64,000 nt of DNA from NCBI GenBank assembly GCA_002471345.1, contig DKPS01000064.1:4235-68234 (forward strand), given 5' to 3'. Below the pieces are notes generated by a model, which ran no database searches, was not told where the DNA came from, and worked only from the letters and a program-made list of their open reading frames with translations. The position numbers and the translations under genes were made by a program. The stretch comes from Saprospiraceae bacterium UBA7328 (GTDB taxonomy: Bacteria; Bacteroidota; Bacteroidia; Chitinophagales; Saprospiraceae). Below are positions 17,015-24,073 of this stretch, piece by piece (the first letter of the stretch is position 1; each line of letters begins with the position of its first letter).

Positions 17015-17923
17015 TTATATCTTCTCCTTTAACTTCTCCACTACTCTTTCAGCAAGGTTTGATGCAGTATTTTGAGAGAGCTTCACTTTTGATAATTTGC
17101 CGTCTAGATGTGCCGTAAATGCTGCAAAACAATGATAGTTGCCAATTGCATCTTTATTACAGTAAGCACCTAAAGGAAGCTGGCAACCTCCATCCATGAT
17201 GTTAAGAATTTTTCTTTCCACTTTCACAGTGGACAGTGTTTCCATGCAATTAATAGATTTTAATAATCTTCTCATATCTAAATCTTCTTCTCTGCATTGA
17301 TATGCAAGGACACCCTGTGCTGGTGCTGAAGGAAATTCTTCGGGATTCAACTCTATTACTTTGTGTTCAGAAAGATCAATTTTTAGCCTTTCAATTCCAG
17401 CAGCAGCAAGAATTATGGCATCGAGTTCATCATCATCCACTAATTTTTGAACTCTTGTAGGTACATTCCCTCTTATGTCCTTAAAGAGAATGTCTTTTTG
17501 AAAATTTTTGAGTAAAACCTTTCTTCGGATAGAAGAAGTTCCTATAGTACCACCTTCTTTGATTTTTAATGGATTAGATATTACTATTCTCTCCTTCTTA
17601 ATAATTAATATATCCGCAGGATTGGCCCTTTCAGATATTCCACCAATAACTAGCCCTTGAGGCAGTGTGGTTGGTAAATCTTTCATTGAATGGATAGCTA
17701 CATCAATCTGATTTGCTAATAGAGCATCTTCAATTTCTTTTGTGAAAAAACCTTTGCCCTCTAACTTGTCAAAGCCAATATTTTGAATGAGATCACCTTT
17801 GGTTTTGATGATTTTTAATTCATTTTGGATTCCTCTTTTATCAAGAAGTGATTGGAAAAAATGAGCTTGCCATAATGCCAGTTTACTTCCTCGGGATCCA
17901 ATTCTTACTTTGTTGTCTTGCAT
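17015..17923 (-). CDS. hemC: Hydroxymethylbilane synthase (porphobilinogen deaminase)
   Basis: 302 residues, usual length. It begins VRIGSRGSKLALWQAHFF, has the catalytic-loop segment AIHSMKDLPT, RANPADILI, and GGTIGTSSIRRKVLL with the arginines that bind pyrrole acetates. Cys247 in DGGCQLPLGAY is the attachment site for the dipyrromethane cofactor. The enzyme polymerises four porphobilinogens to hydroxymethylbilane, the substrate for hemD two genes downstream. hemA, often immediately upstream in this phylum, is not here: the upstream gene is an M20 hydrolase, 66 nt away. Confidence 0.97.
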   Translation of the reverse strand: MQDNKVRIGSRGSKLALWQAHFFQSLLDKRGIQNELKIIKTKGDLIQNIGFDKLEGKGFFTKEIEDALLANQIDVAIHSMKDLPTTLPQGLVIGGISERANPADILIIKKERIVISNPLKIKEGGTIGTSSIRRKVLLKNFQKDILFKDIRGNVPTRVQKLVDDDELDAIILAAAGIERLKIDLSEHKVIELNPEEFPSAPAQGVLAYQCREEDLDMRRLLKSINCMETLSTVKVERKILNIMDGGCQLPLGAYCNKDAIGNYHCFAAFTAHLDGKLSKVKLSQNTASNLAERVVEKLKEKI

Positions 17924-17989
17924 TGCTGCAAAAGTCAGATATATTAGGTTATGATAAAACTCTTAGCACGACTTTTTTGAAATGAAGAG

Positions 17990-19273
17990 TCATCCATTAA
18001 ATAAATCCATCATAGTTTGCGTATTTACCTTGATTGCTGTTGTCAATGATTTTTCAATCTCAGGGAAATAGAAAGGGCTATGCAACCCTGGCAGATCTCC
18101 CGTTTTCATTCTTTCATCGGGCACAGTGCCTAACCAGTATAGTACTGTAGGAACTTTGTGTTCTGTAGATCCATAGCGGCTAAAGTCTTCACCTACCATT
18201 TGTGGCTCAGCATCTATTATATTAGCTGTACCTATTGCTTCGTTTGCAGACTTTTGCAAAGCAGCAGTGAGAATAGGGTCGTTATAATTTGCAGGTGTTG
18301 ATGAATCATCGAAAATTACTTCTGGCATTTTTTCTTGTGGGAGGCCAGCAGCTATCGCGACTCCATTTGCAATTTCTTGGATTCTCTTGTGGATCATTAA
18401 TCTTACTTCTTCCTCATATGTTCTAATTGTAAGTTGTAAATGAGCTTGATCTGGGATGATATTATGCTTATGACCACTTCTAAAAGATCCAACAGTTATC
18501 ACGGCAGAAGAGGTAGGTTTAAGGTTTCTACTCACAATAGTCTGAAGATCCATGACTATCATGCTAGCTACTACTACAGGATCAATGGTCATATGAGGAG
18601 CTGCACCATGACCTCCAAAGCCATGAACAATAATATCGCAACTCTCAGTATTTGCCATGCTAAATCCTGCTCTAACTCCCAGTTGCCCTGCAGGAATTGT
18701 AGGGCTGCAGTGTAGTCCAATGCCATAATTGGGTACTCCAAATTTTTCATATAACCCTGCTTTTAACATCAGATTCGACCCTCTACCAATTTCCTCAGCA
18801 GGTTGACCTATCATCATTAATGTTCCATTCCATTTATCTTTCATTTTGACCATTGCACGTGCAGTGCCGATCATAGAGGTCATATGCATGTCATGTCCAC
18901 AGCTATGCATTGTGCCCGCCTTGTCACCATTGTAGTTGATAAACTTTGTGCTTGCATAATCCAAATCGGTCTTTTCTTCCATAGGTAATGCATCCATATC
19001 AGTTCGATACAGTATCATAGGTCCGTCACCATTTTTATATATTCCTACGACTCCATGCCCACCAAAGTTTTGGGTTACTTCAAAACCTATTTTTTTAAGC
19101 TCGGCTCCTAAAGCAAGGGCAGTTTCCTTTTCTTCAAGGGAAATTTCAGGATTTTGATGTCTTTCTTTATAAAAATCTACTAAATAAGACAGGTCATCCG
19201 CAATAAGATCCTCAATTGGTTTCGAGTTATTTGAGAAAAGTAAAAAGGCTATTGGAAGAATTAGAAGTTTCAT
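17990..19273 (-). CDS. Exported M20-family amidohydrolase
   Basis: 427 residues with a signal peptide (1-17). M20D (HipO/AmhX/IAA-amino-acid hydrolase) features are visible: YRTDMDALPMEE with the first metal-site region, TMHSCGHDMHMT containing Cys and His metal ligands, GQPAEEIGRGS with the catalytic Glu pair, HCSPTIPAGQLGVR, and GFGGHGAAPH in the lid domain. The C-terminal MVGEDFSRY carries the last ligand region. Such enzymes hydrolyse N-acyl or N-aminoacyl bonds. Substrate not determinable. It is probably periplasmic, and monocistronic or preceding hemC by 66 nt. Confidence 0.88.
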   Translation of the reverse strand: MKLLILPIAFLLFSNNSKPIEDLIADDLSYLVDFYKERHQNPEISLEEKETALALGAELKKIGFEVTQNFGGHGVVGIYKNGDGPMILYRTDMDALPMEEKTDLDYASTKFINYNGDKAGTMHSCGHDMHMTSMIGTARAMVKMKDKWNGTLMMIGQPAEEIGRGSNLMLKAGLYEKFGVPNYGIGLHCSPTIPAGQLGVRAGFSMANTESCDIIVHGFGGHGAAPHMTIDPVVVASMIVMDLQTIVSRNLKPTSSAVITVGSFRSGHKHNIIPDQAHLQLTIRTYEEEVRLMIHKRIQEIANGVAIAAGLPQEKMPEVIFDDSSTPANYNDPILTAALQKSANEAIGTANIIDAEPQMVGEDFSRYGSTEHKVPTVLYWLGTVPDERMKTGDLPGLHSPFYFPEIEKSLTTAIKVNTQTMMDLFNG

Positions 19274-19453
19274 ATGCTAATTTTTGAAAGCGCAATTTAG
19301 ACAAATTAGTTCAATGGATATTAAGGCATTTACTGAAGTCCTGTGGAGGTCATAAAGCTTCAACCTCCTGTTTTGTGCATTCATTTATGACAAAATAAAG
19401 TTTGTTAGCTAAAACCATGATTACTTGTATCTTTCGTTCATATAATAATTCAT

Positions 19454-20419
19454 ATGAAAAGAAGATCATTCATCACTAAAACTGCTGTAATTGGTTCAGC
19501 CATAGGAATCGCCAATAGTTGTAAAGCAGAACAAGTCAATACAAATAAATCTATTGAGCCAACAGTAATTTCGACATGGGATTTTGGTGAAAGAGCAAAT
19601 GTAGAAGCTTGGAAAGTTATAAATAATGGAGGAAGTTCACTTGACGCAGTAGAACAAGGTGTGAGACTTATTGAAGGTGATCCAGAAGAACAAACTGTGG
19701 GAATAGGTGGTTTCCCAGATAGAGATGGTCATGTTACTTTAGATGCATGCATTATGGATCATGACAGCCAGTGTGGATCTGTTTGTTTTTTAAAAGATTT
19801 TGTTCATCCTATATCTGTGGCCAGAAAAGTAATGGAAGAAACTCCCCACATCATGCTAGTCGGTGATGGAGCCAAGAAGTTTGCTTTAGAACAAGGGTTT
19901 GGCACCGAAAACCTATTGACAGAAAAGTCTAAAAAGGATTGGGAAAATTGGCTGGCTACCTCCGAATATCAACCTCAAATTAACATAGAGAATCACGATA
20001 CTATAAGCATGCTGGCCATTGACAAAGATGGAAAAATGGCTGGAGCTTGTACCACTAGTGGAGCAGCTTGGAAGATGCACGGCAGAGTGGGGGATTCTCC
20101 TCTGATTGGAGCAGGACTTTTCCTTGATGGTGATGTGGGAGGAGCATGTGCAACAGGATTAGGCGAAGCTGTAATCAGAACTGCAGGAAGTGCCATGGTG
20201 GTAGAAGCTATGCGTCATGGAGTGAGTCCAATGGAAGCATGCCGACAAATAGTCGATAGAATCAGGGACAAACATACTTCTGTTAAAGATTTACAAGTTG
20301 GGTTTTTAGCTATGGACAAATATGGTAACTATGGTGGATATTCTATCCACAAGGGTTTTACTTATGCTGTTCATACTAAAAATGGTAACATCTTATCTTC
20401 TGCCGATTCAATGTTTTAG
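19454..20419 (+). CDS. Glycosylasparaginase (N4-(GlcNAc)-asparaginase) family, Ntn-hydrolase
   Basis: 321 residues. The N-terminus MKRRSFITKTAVIGSA fits a Tat signal (RRSFITK), and ANSC23 could be a lipobox. The Ntn autoprocessing site is NHDTIS, with Thr183 predicted as the new N-terminal nucleophile after cleavage between Asp182 and Thr183. Downstream segments CTTSGAAWKMHGRVGDSPLIGAG and GGACATGLGEAVIR hold the substrate-binding Arg and Gly-rich loops. The family cleaves the GlcNAc-Asn bond of N-glycoproteins or isoaspartyl peptides. In this group HDT-I is more like glycosylasparaginase. It is exported, so it probably degrades glycopeptides. It is followed by a lipoprotein methionine sulfoxide reductase 77 nt on. 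Confidence 0.9.
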   Translation: MKRRSFITKTAVIGSAIGIANSCKAEQVNTNKSIEPTVISTWDFGERANVEAWKVINNGGSSLDAVEQGVRLIEGDPEEQTVGIGGFPDRDGHVTLDACIMDHDSQCGSVCFLKDFVHPISVARKVMEETPHIMLVGDGAKKFALEQGFGTENLLTEKSKKDWENWLATSEYQPQINIENHDTISMLAIDKDGKMAGACTTSGAAWKMHGRVGDSPLIGAGLFLDGDVGGACATGLGEAVIRTAGSAMVVEAMRHGVSPMEACRQIVDRIRDKHTSVKDLQVGFLAMDKYGNYGGYSIHKGFTYAVHTKNGNILSSADSMF

Positions 20420-20496
20420 ATTGGCTCTATAGACAAAAACAAAATTTGAAATAAGGTGTTAATAATCAAATATTTAACCACTAGACAATTGTGAAT

Positions 20497-20997
20497 ATGA
20501 AATTTATTTCTCTAATTTTTACTGTAGTTATTCTCTCTTGTAATACCCAGGCTCAAAAAAGCATGGAAGGTGATAAGAAAGAATCTTCAATAGAAAAAAT
20601 AACAAAAAGTAAAAAAGAGTGGAAAGCTCAATTATCCGATTTAGAGTATCATGTGCTTAGAGAAAAAGGCACTGAAAGATCTTTTACAGGAGATTTATGG
20701 GACAACAAAAAAGAAGGATTATATACATGTGCAGCATGCTCATTACCACTGTTTGAATCTGACACGAAATTTGTTTCGGGTACTGGGTGGCCATCTTTTC
20801 ATAGTCCTATTAAAGATGAGAATATAGCAGAAGATGTGGATTATAAGGTGGGGTATAAAAGAGTAGAGGTTTTATGCGCTAGATGTAATGGTCATTTAGG
20901 ACATGTGTTTCCAGATGGCCCTGAACCTACAGGGTTGAGATATTGCATTAATTCGGTTTCATTGAATTTTGAAAATTCTTCGGACATAAAAGAATAA
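20497..20997 (+). CDS. msrB: Peptide-methionine (R)-S-oxide reductase B, lipoprotein form
   Basis: 166 residues from the ATG at 20497 (a GTG two codons upstream is less likely, since the signal starts MKFISLIF). Signal sequence ends VILSC15, a lipobox. The MsrB domain spans about 40-160: zinc cysteines Cys78/Cys81 (CAAC) and Cys127/Cys130 (CARC), the GTGWPSF motif, HLGHVF and catalytic Cys150 in RYCINS. It reduces R-methionine sulfoxide in proteins. Here it is probably anchored in the cell envelope and repairs exported proteins. The stop is followed immediately by the hairpin that terminates the convergent paralogue. Confidence 0.95.
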   Translation: MKFISLIFTVVILSCNTQAQKSMEGDKKESSIEKITKSKKEWKAQLSDLEYHVLREKGTERSFTGDLWDNKKEGLYTCAACSLPLFESDTKFVSGTGWPSFHSPIKDENIAEDVDYKVGYKRVEVLCARCNGHLGHVFPDGPEPTGLRYCINSVSLNFENSSDIKE

Positions 20998-21027
20998 AAA
21001 AAGCCTCTCCAGGAAAACTGAAGAGGC
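20998..21027 (-). terminator. Intrinsic terminator of paralogue copy 1
   Basis: On the minus strand a 10-bp GC-rich stem (arms at 21018-21027 and 21003-21012, one G-U pair) is followed by a run of T (20998-21002). It belongs to the 111-aa gene ending at 21053. It also lies directly after the msrB stop on the other strand and may limit read-through both ways. Confidence 0.8.
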
Positions 21028-21052
21028 CTCGAAAAGAATTTATCTATTCTTC

Positions 21053-21388
21053 TTATTTTGATTCGAAAGTGACTGGAACCACATATACCTCGAAAGGCTT
21101 TAGTTCTTTACCTTCCAACCTGTCGTAGTTTAATGCGTCCTTGATAGTGTTATCAAGTTTCTTGTTGTCTGTGCTCAAAACAATGATTTCTTGTCTCTCA
21201 TTGATCATAAATCTGATCTTTAAGGTTTCACCATTGAGTTGAGTATAGTCCAAATCTACTTTCGAGAGTTCAGATTTAATTTTTCTAGCTAAATCCTTAG
21301 AAGGTGTTAAATCTGCATTGTTAGCAAATGCACTTCCTGCGATAGCAAATAAGAAAAGACTGAATAAGAAAAATGCTTTGAATTTCAT
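21053..21388 (-). CDS. Small secreted protein, tandem paralogue copy 1
   Basis: 111 residues: signal peptide 1-22 (ending GSAFA) and a mature part of about 89 residues. The pattern LKIRFMINERQEIIVLSTDN followed by ALNYDRL and a closing VYVVPVTFESK strand resembles a widespread Bacteroidota group of small exported proteins with a TonB-C-terminus-like beta-alpha-beta core. I know no function. It differs from copies 2 and 3 at only about seven positions each. The upstream region has GTAAC-N16-CGT at 21465-21488 and a leader hairpin, and the downstream region has its own terminator. Three monocistronic copies with individual promoters suggest a dose-amplified envelope or stress product. Confidence 0.8.
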   Translation of the reverse strand: MKFKAFFLFSLFLFAIAGSAFANNADLTPSKDLARKIKSELSKVDLDYTQLNGETLKIRFMINERQEIIVLSTDNKKLDNTIKDALNYDRLEGKELKPFEVYVVPVTFESK

Positions 21389-21427
21389 GTTGACATTTTT
21401 AAAAGTTTAAAAAATATTGTGTTGTGA

Positions 21428-21452
21428 AAGCTTCAGGTTGTGACTAAAGCTT
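21428..21452 (-). promoter_or_regulatory. Leader hairpin, copy 1
   Basis: Arms AAGCTTCAG (21428-21436) and CTAAAGCTT (21444-21452) pair with one G-U. It lies in the inferred 5' leader of copy 1, between the promoter and the start codon. The same place in copy 2 has a longer perfect stem. Confidence 0.5.
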
Positions 21453-21464
21453 GTTGTAAATAAA

Positions 21465-21488
21465 ACGTGAATAAATCTCTGATGTTAC
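21465..21488 (-). promoter_or_regulatory. ECF-sigma-like promoter, copy 1
   Basis: On the minus strand TGTAACATC is followed at exactly 16 nt after GTAAC by CGT. Core AAC and CGT with N16 spacing is the classical ECF (for example sigma-W) promoter layout. The same arrangement precedes all three copies. Confidence 0.6.
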
Positions 21489-21778
21489 ACTGTTTCGATG
21501 AGTCCAAGTAAATTTTGGATTAAATGAATCTATATAGTGGACTAATGAAATCAAAAGATCTAAAGTTTATAATATTTGGCTCAGTATTGTTTGACAATCA
21601 TCCAATTATCCGTAGAGTAAATTCCATTGTCCATTTCGGTTTTGTCAAATTGAAATCTAATTGATCTGCATTTTTATTACACTTCAGATTATGTTCCTCT
21701 GGCAATAAAGTGTTGATTATTAATGTTTTATATTCAAAATATAAGTCCGTTGAAATGATTTTTAGAAATTATTCTAAA

Positions 21779-21799
21779 CCTTTTTCTTAATGAAAAAGG
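21779..21799. repeat. 8-bp perfect hairpin
   Basis: CCTTTTTC, loop TTAAT, GAAAAAGG. It has no associated gene end within 120 nt, so its role is unclear. Confidence 0.4.
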
Positions 21800-21920
21800 A
21801 GAAAAGGAGAATGGCCTCGAAAAGGAAAAGTATGACAATAGCCTTTATTGCCTCAAATGAAGTATTTACTAGAGGAGTTAGGATTAGGTTTTTACGCGTA
21901 TAATTAGGAAAGGTATATAA

Positions 21921-21953
21921 TAAAAAAGCCTCTCCAACATTTGTTGAAGAGGC
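21921..21953 (-). terminator. Intrinsic terminator of paralogue copy 2
   Basis: Minus strand: a 12-bp stem (arms 21942-21953 and 21928-21939, one G-U) with a 2-nt loop, then a T-run at 21922-21927. The stem sequence differs from copies 1 and 3, yet pairing is kept. Confidence 0.85.
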
Positions 21954-21977
21954 CTCGAAAAGAATTTATCTATTCTT

Positions 21978-22313
21978 CTATTTTGACTCAAAAGTGACTG
22001 GAACCACATATACCTCAAAAGGCTTTAATTCCTTGCTTTCTAACCTGTCGTAATTCAGCGCATCCTTGATAGTATTATCAAGTTTCTTGTTGTCTGTACT
22101 CAGAACGATGATCTCTTGTCTCTCATTGATCATAAATCTGATCTTTAAGGTTTCACCATTAAGTTGAGTATAGTCCAAATCTACTCTCGAGAGTTCTGTT
22201 TGGATTTTTTTAGCTAAATCTTTAGAAGGCGTTAAATCTGCATTGTTAGCAAATGCACTTCCTGCAATGGCGAATAAGAAAAGACTGGATAAGAAAAATG
22301 CTTTAAAATTCAT
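21978..22313 (-). CDS. Small secreted protein, tandem paralogue copy 2
   Basis: 111 residues, signal peptide ending GSAFA, mature part as in copy 1. It differs from copy 3 at about four positions (for example T28 versus I28, and QT versus KS in the first helix) and from copy 1 at about seven. The conserved core, IRFMINERQEIIVLSTDNKK, is unchanged. The 3' flank AGAATAGATAAATTCTTTTC is the same as in copy 1. Promoter at 22394-22417, leader hairpin at 22352-22381, terminator at 21921-21953. The near identity of coding parts with diverged spacers points to recent duplication or gene conversion under purifying selection. Confidence 0.8.
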   Translation of the reverse strand: MNFKAFFLSSLFLFAIAGSAFANNADLTPSKDLAKKIQTELSRVDLDYTQLNGETLKIRFMINERQEIIVLSTDNKKLDNTIKDALNYDRLESKELKPFEVYVVPVTFESK

Positions 22314-22351
22314 GATGATGTTTTTGAAAATTTAAAAATGTTGTGTTGTGA

Positions 22352-22381
22352 AAGCTTTTAGTAATTATAAAGTAAAAGCTT
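22352..22381 (-). promoter_or_regulatory. Leader hairpin, copy 2
   Basis: Perfect 9-bp stem, AAGCTTTTA (22352-22360) and TAAAAGCTT (22373-22381), with a 12-nt loop in the inferred 5' leader. It is followed on the minus strand by the conserved CACAACACAA tail shared by all copies. Confidence 0.55.
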
Positions 22382-22393
22382 GTTGTGAATTAA

Positions 22394-22417
22394 ACGTTTA
22401 TAATATTCGGATGTTAC
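22394..22417 (-). promoter_or_regulatory. ECF-sigma-like promoter, copy 2
   Basis: Minus strand TGTAACATC, then CGT 16 nt after GTAAC. An ATCGAAAC block just upstream is shared with copy 1. Confidence 0.6.
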
Positions 22418-22649
22418 AGAGTTTCGATAAGATTAAGTGCTTATTCGATCAAATGAATCAAAACAATAGACTAGTAGGGTTGTCATATTCGGAATTTGTG
22501 ATAAGTTGTTCGTAAAGAATCCAAAAAATATTCTTTTTCTATTGATATTCTTCCATTTGGGAAGGCATAACTAAATCTCGTTTATAAATTGTGAATTTTC
22601 TATTTATAAATGTTCATTTAAAATTCATAAAGAATAAGAGCGCTAAACT

Positions 22650-22680
22650 AAAAAGCCCCTTCAGCATTTACTGAAGAGGC
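22650..22680 (-). terminator. Intrinsic terminator of paralogue copy 3
   Basis: Minus strand: 10-bp stem (arms 22671-22680 and 22655-22664) followed by TTTT. The second arm has CCCC where copies 1 and 2 have CTCT, and pairing is retained through wobble. Confidence 0.75.
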
Positions 22681-22704
22681 CTCGAAAAGAATTTATTTAT
22701 TCTT

Positions 22705-23040
22705 CTATTTTGACTCAAAAGTGACTGGAACCACATATACCTCAAAAGGCTTTAATTCCTTGCTTTCTAATCTGTCGTAATTCAGTGCATCCTTGATAGT
22801 ATTATCAAGTTTCTTGTTGTCTGTGCTTAAAACAATGATTTCTTGTTTCTCATTGATCATAAATCTGATCTTTAAGGTTTCACCATTGAGTTGTGTGTAA
22901 TCTAAATCTACTCTCGAGAGTTCTGATTTGATTTTTTTGGCCAAATCTTTAGATGGAATTAAATCTGCATTGTTAGCAAATGCGCTTCCTGCGATGGCGA
23001 ATAAGAAAAGGCTTGATAAGAAAAATGCTTTAAAATTCAT
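22705..23040 (-). CDS. Small secreted protein, tandem paralogue copy 3
   Basis: 111 residues, signal peptide ending GSAFA and the same mature core. Distinctive residues are I28 in ADLIPSKD and K in INEKQE. It is the first copy along the minus strand. Its promoter (23099-23122) has the same GTAAC-N16-CGT spacing, but its leader is shorter and keeps only one AAGCTT arm (GAAAGCTTTC) before the CACAACACAACATT tail, so the hairpin of copies 1 and 2 cannot form. No function is known. The genes carry no associated enzyme or regulator nearby. Confidence 0.8.
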   Translation of the reverse strand: MNFKAFFLSSLFLFAIAGSAFANNADLIPSKDLAKKIKSELSRVDLDYTQLNGETLKIRFMINEKQEIIVLSTDNKKLDNTIKDALNYDRLESKELKPFEVYVVPVTFESK

Positions 23041-23098
23041 GATGACGTTTTTGAAAGTTTAAAAAAATGTTGTGTTGTGAAAGCTTTCGATTAATAAA

Positions 23099-23122
23099 AC
23101 GAGGATAATATTGCGATGTTAC
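23099..23122 (-). promoter_or_regulatory. ECF-sigma-like promoter, copy 3
   Basis: Minus strand ATGTAACATC, then CGT 16 nt after GTAAC. It is the third independent occurrence of the same element upstream of the same gene family. Confidence 0.6.
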
Positions 23123-23327
23123 ATGGTTTGGATCGGACTAGACAGATTTTGGATCAAATAGATAAATGCTTTAAGCAAGAATTTCTTAAATCGTCAATGT
23201 CTACAGTTGTTTTGGAACAAAAAAGGTTAAAAAGTTAATTTTTGATTTTAACGATTTTTTAATATTTAAAAAACATTACTTTGATTTTTTAAATCGGATT
23301 ATCAAAAGAGTTCAATATAAAATAATA

Positions 23328-24035
23328 ATTAAGAAGGTAATTATTTCAGTTAGCCTAGCATTGACATTTACTTCATGTGCTACAATTCAAGGTTTGTTAT
23401 CTGAGCCAACTGTGTGGGAAACTGTCAGCGCACTGAAAGAGGTTCTGAATACTAGTGTATTTAGGGCGATAGATAAACTTGCTAAACTCAATCAGAATGG
23501 TGTGGAAAGTATTATTCCTGAAGAGATTAAACCTGTATTGGCGACATTGAGGACTCTAGGACTAGGTGATGAGATAGACAGGGTGACAAAATCTATTGGA
23601 GATGCAAGTGAAATAGCATTGACAGAATCAAAAGGATTAGTATCTGATGCCATAAAAGAAGTGAAGTTTGAAGATGCAGCGGCAGTTGTCATGGGAGGAC
23701 CAGATGCTGCTACATTAGTTATGAAAAATGCAATGTATGAAGCTGTAAAAAAGAGATATAGTGATAGATTAAATGTAGAGCTAGAGAAAACCGATGTGAA
23801 CAAGTATTGGCCTATGGCTCAATCAGCTCATAACATTTTTGCAAAAAATAAAGTAGAAGGATCGCTATCGGATTTCCTAGCAGCAAAAGCCGTGGATGGT
23901 TTGTTTATTGCCATTGGTAAAGAAGAAGCGGTGATTAGGAAGAACCCAAATGAACTAGGAAGCGCTGTGGTGGATAAAGTGTTTGATTATTACAATAGGC
24001 AGAAACAAGGTAATGGCACTTCGTTATCTTTTTAA
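23328..24035 (+). CDS. DUF4197 lipoprotein, apparent ATT start
   Basis: 235 residues if read from the ATT at 23328. That start gives (M)KKVIISVSLALTFTSC, a textbook lipoprotein signal with lipidated Cys17. The only conventional start nearby is TTG at 23361, which would leave TFTSC alone and destroy the signal. The frame stays open for more than 30 codons upstream without any ATG, GTG or TTG. The mature part is a DUF4197 protein: repeated helical segments with DKVTKSIGDAS-like spacing, EDAAAVVMGGPDAAT, LVMKNAMYEAVKKRY, HNIFAKNKVEGSLSDFLAAKAVDGLFIAIGKEEAVIRKNP. DUF4197 proteins are exported, helical and of unknown function. Convergent with tsaD. Confidence 0.75.
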   Translation: MKKVIISVSLALTFTSCATIQGLLSEPTVWETVSALKEVLNTSVFRAIDKLAKLNQNGVESIIPEEIKPVLATLRTLGLGDEIDRVTKSIGDASEIALTESKGLVSDAIKEVKFEDAAAVVMGGPDAATLVMKNAMYEAVKKRYSDRLNVELEKTDVNKYWPMAQSAHNIFAKNKVEGSLSDFLAAKAVDGLFIAIGKEEAVIRKNPNELGSAVVDKVFDYYNRQKQGNGTSLSF

Positions 24036-24073
24036 AAGTTCTGATATTGATTTTGAATAATTGATTAGAACTT
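24036..24073. repeat. Inverted repeat between convergent DUF4197 and tsaD genes
   Basis: AAGTTCT (24036-24042) and AGAACTT (24067-24073) pair across a 24-nt interval. The right arm lies in the last codons of tsaD. It may serve as a weak bidirectional 3' end, as in the repeat at 3305-3394. Confidence 0.4.

Larger units (their letters stand above)
21389..21977. other. Spacer between paralogue copies 1 and 2
   Basis: 589 nt without a supported gene. Holds copy 1's leader and promoter at the left and copy 2's terminator at the right. In between are a perfect 8-bp hairpin (21779-21799) and, at 21813-21824, GGCCTCGAAAAG, a motif otherwise found only in the 3' flanks of the three copies, perhaps a relic. 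Confidence 0.5.
22314..22704. other. Spacer between paralogue copies 2 and 3
   Basis: 391 nt with no gene. Holds the copy 2 leader, hairpin and promoter, then about 230 nt of unremarkable A+T-rich DNA, then the copy 3 terminator. Confidence 0.5.

Noticed and set aside
21779..21799. Terminator at the 8-bp hairpin
   Set aside because: No gene ends nearby on either strand and no suitable T-run follows in the right orientation, so it is listed only as a repeat.
21053..23040. Repeat array as CRISPR or satellite
   Set aside because: The three repeated units are whole genes of 111 codons with unique spacers of 390-590 nt, not short repeats. There is no leader or cas gene.
21053..23040. Paralogue array as assembly duplication
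   Set aside because: The spacers and several residues differ among copies, and terminator stems show compensated changes, so a simple collapse or duplication artefact is unlikely, though long reads would settle it.
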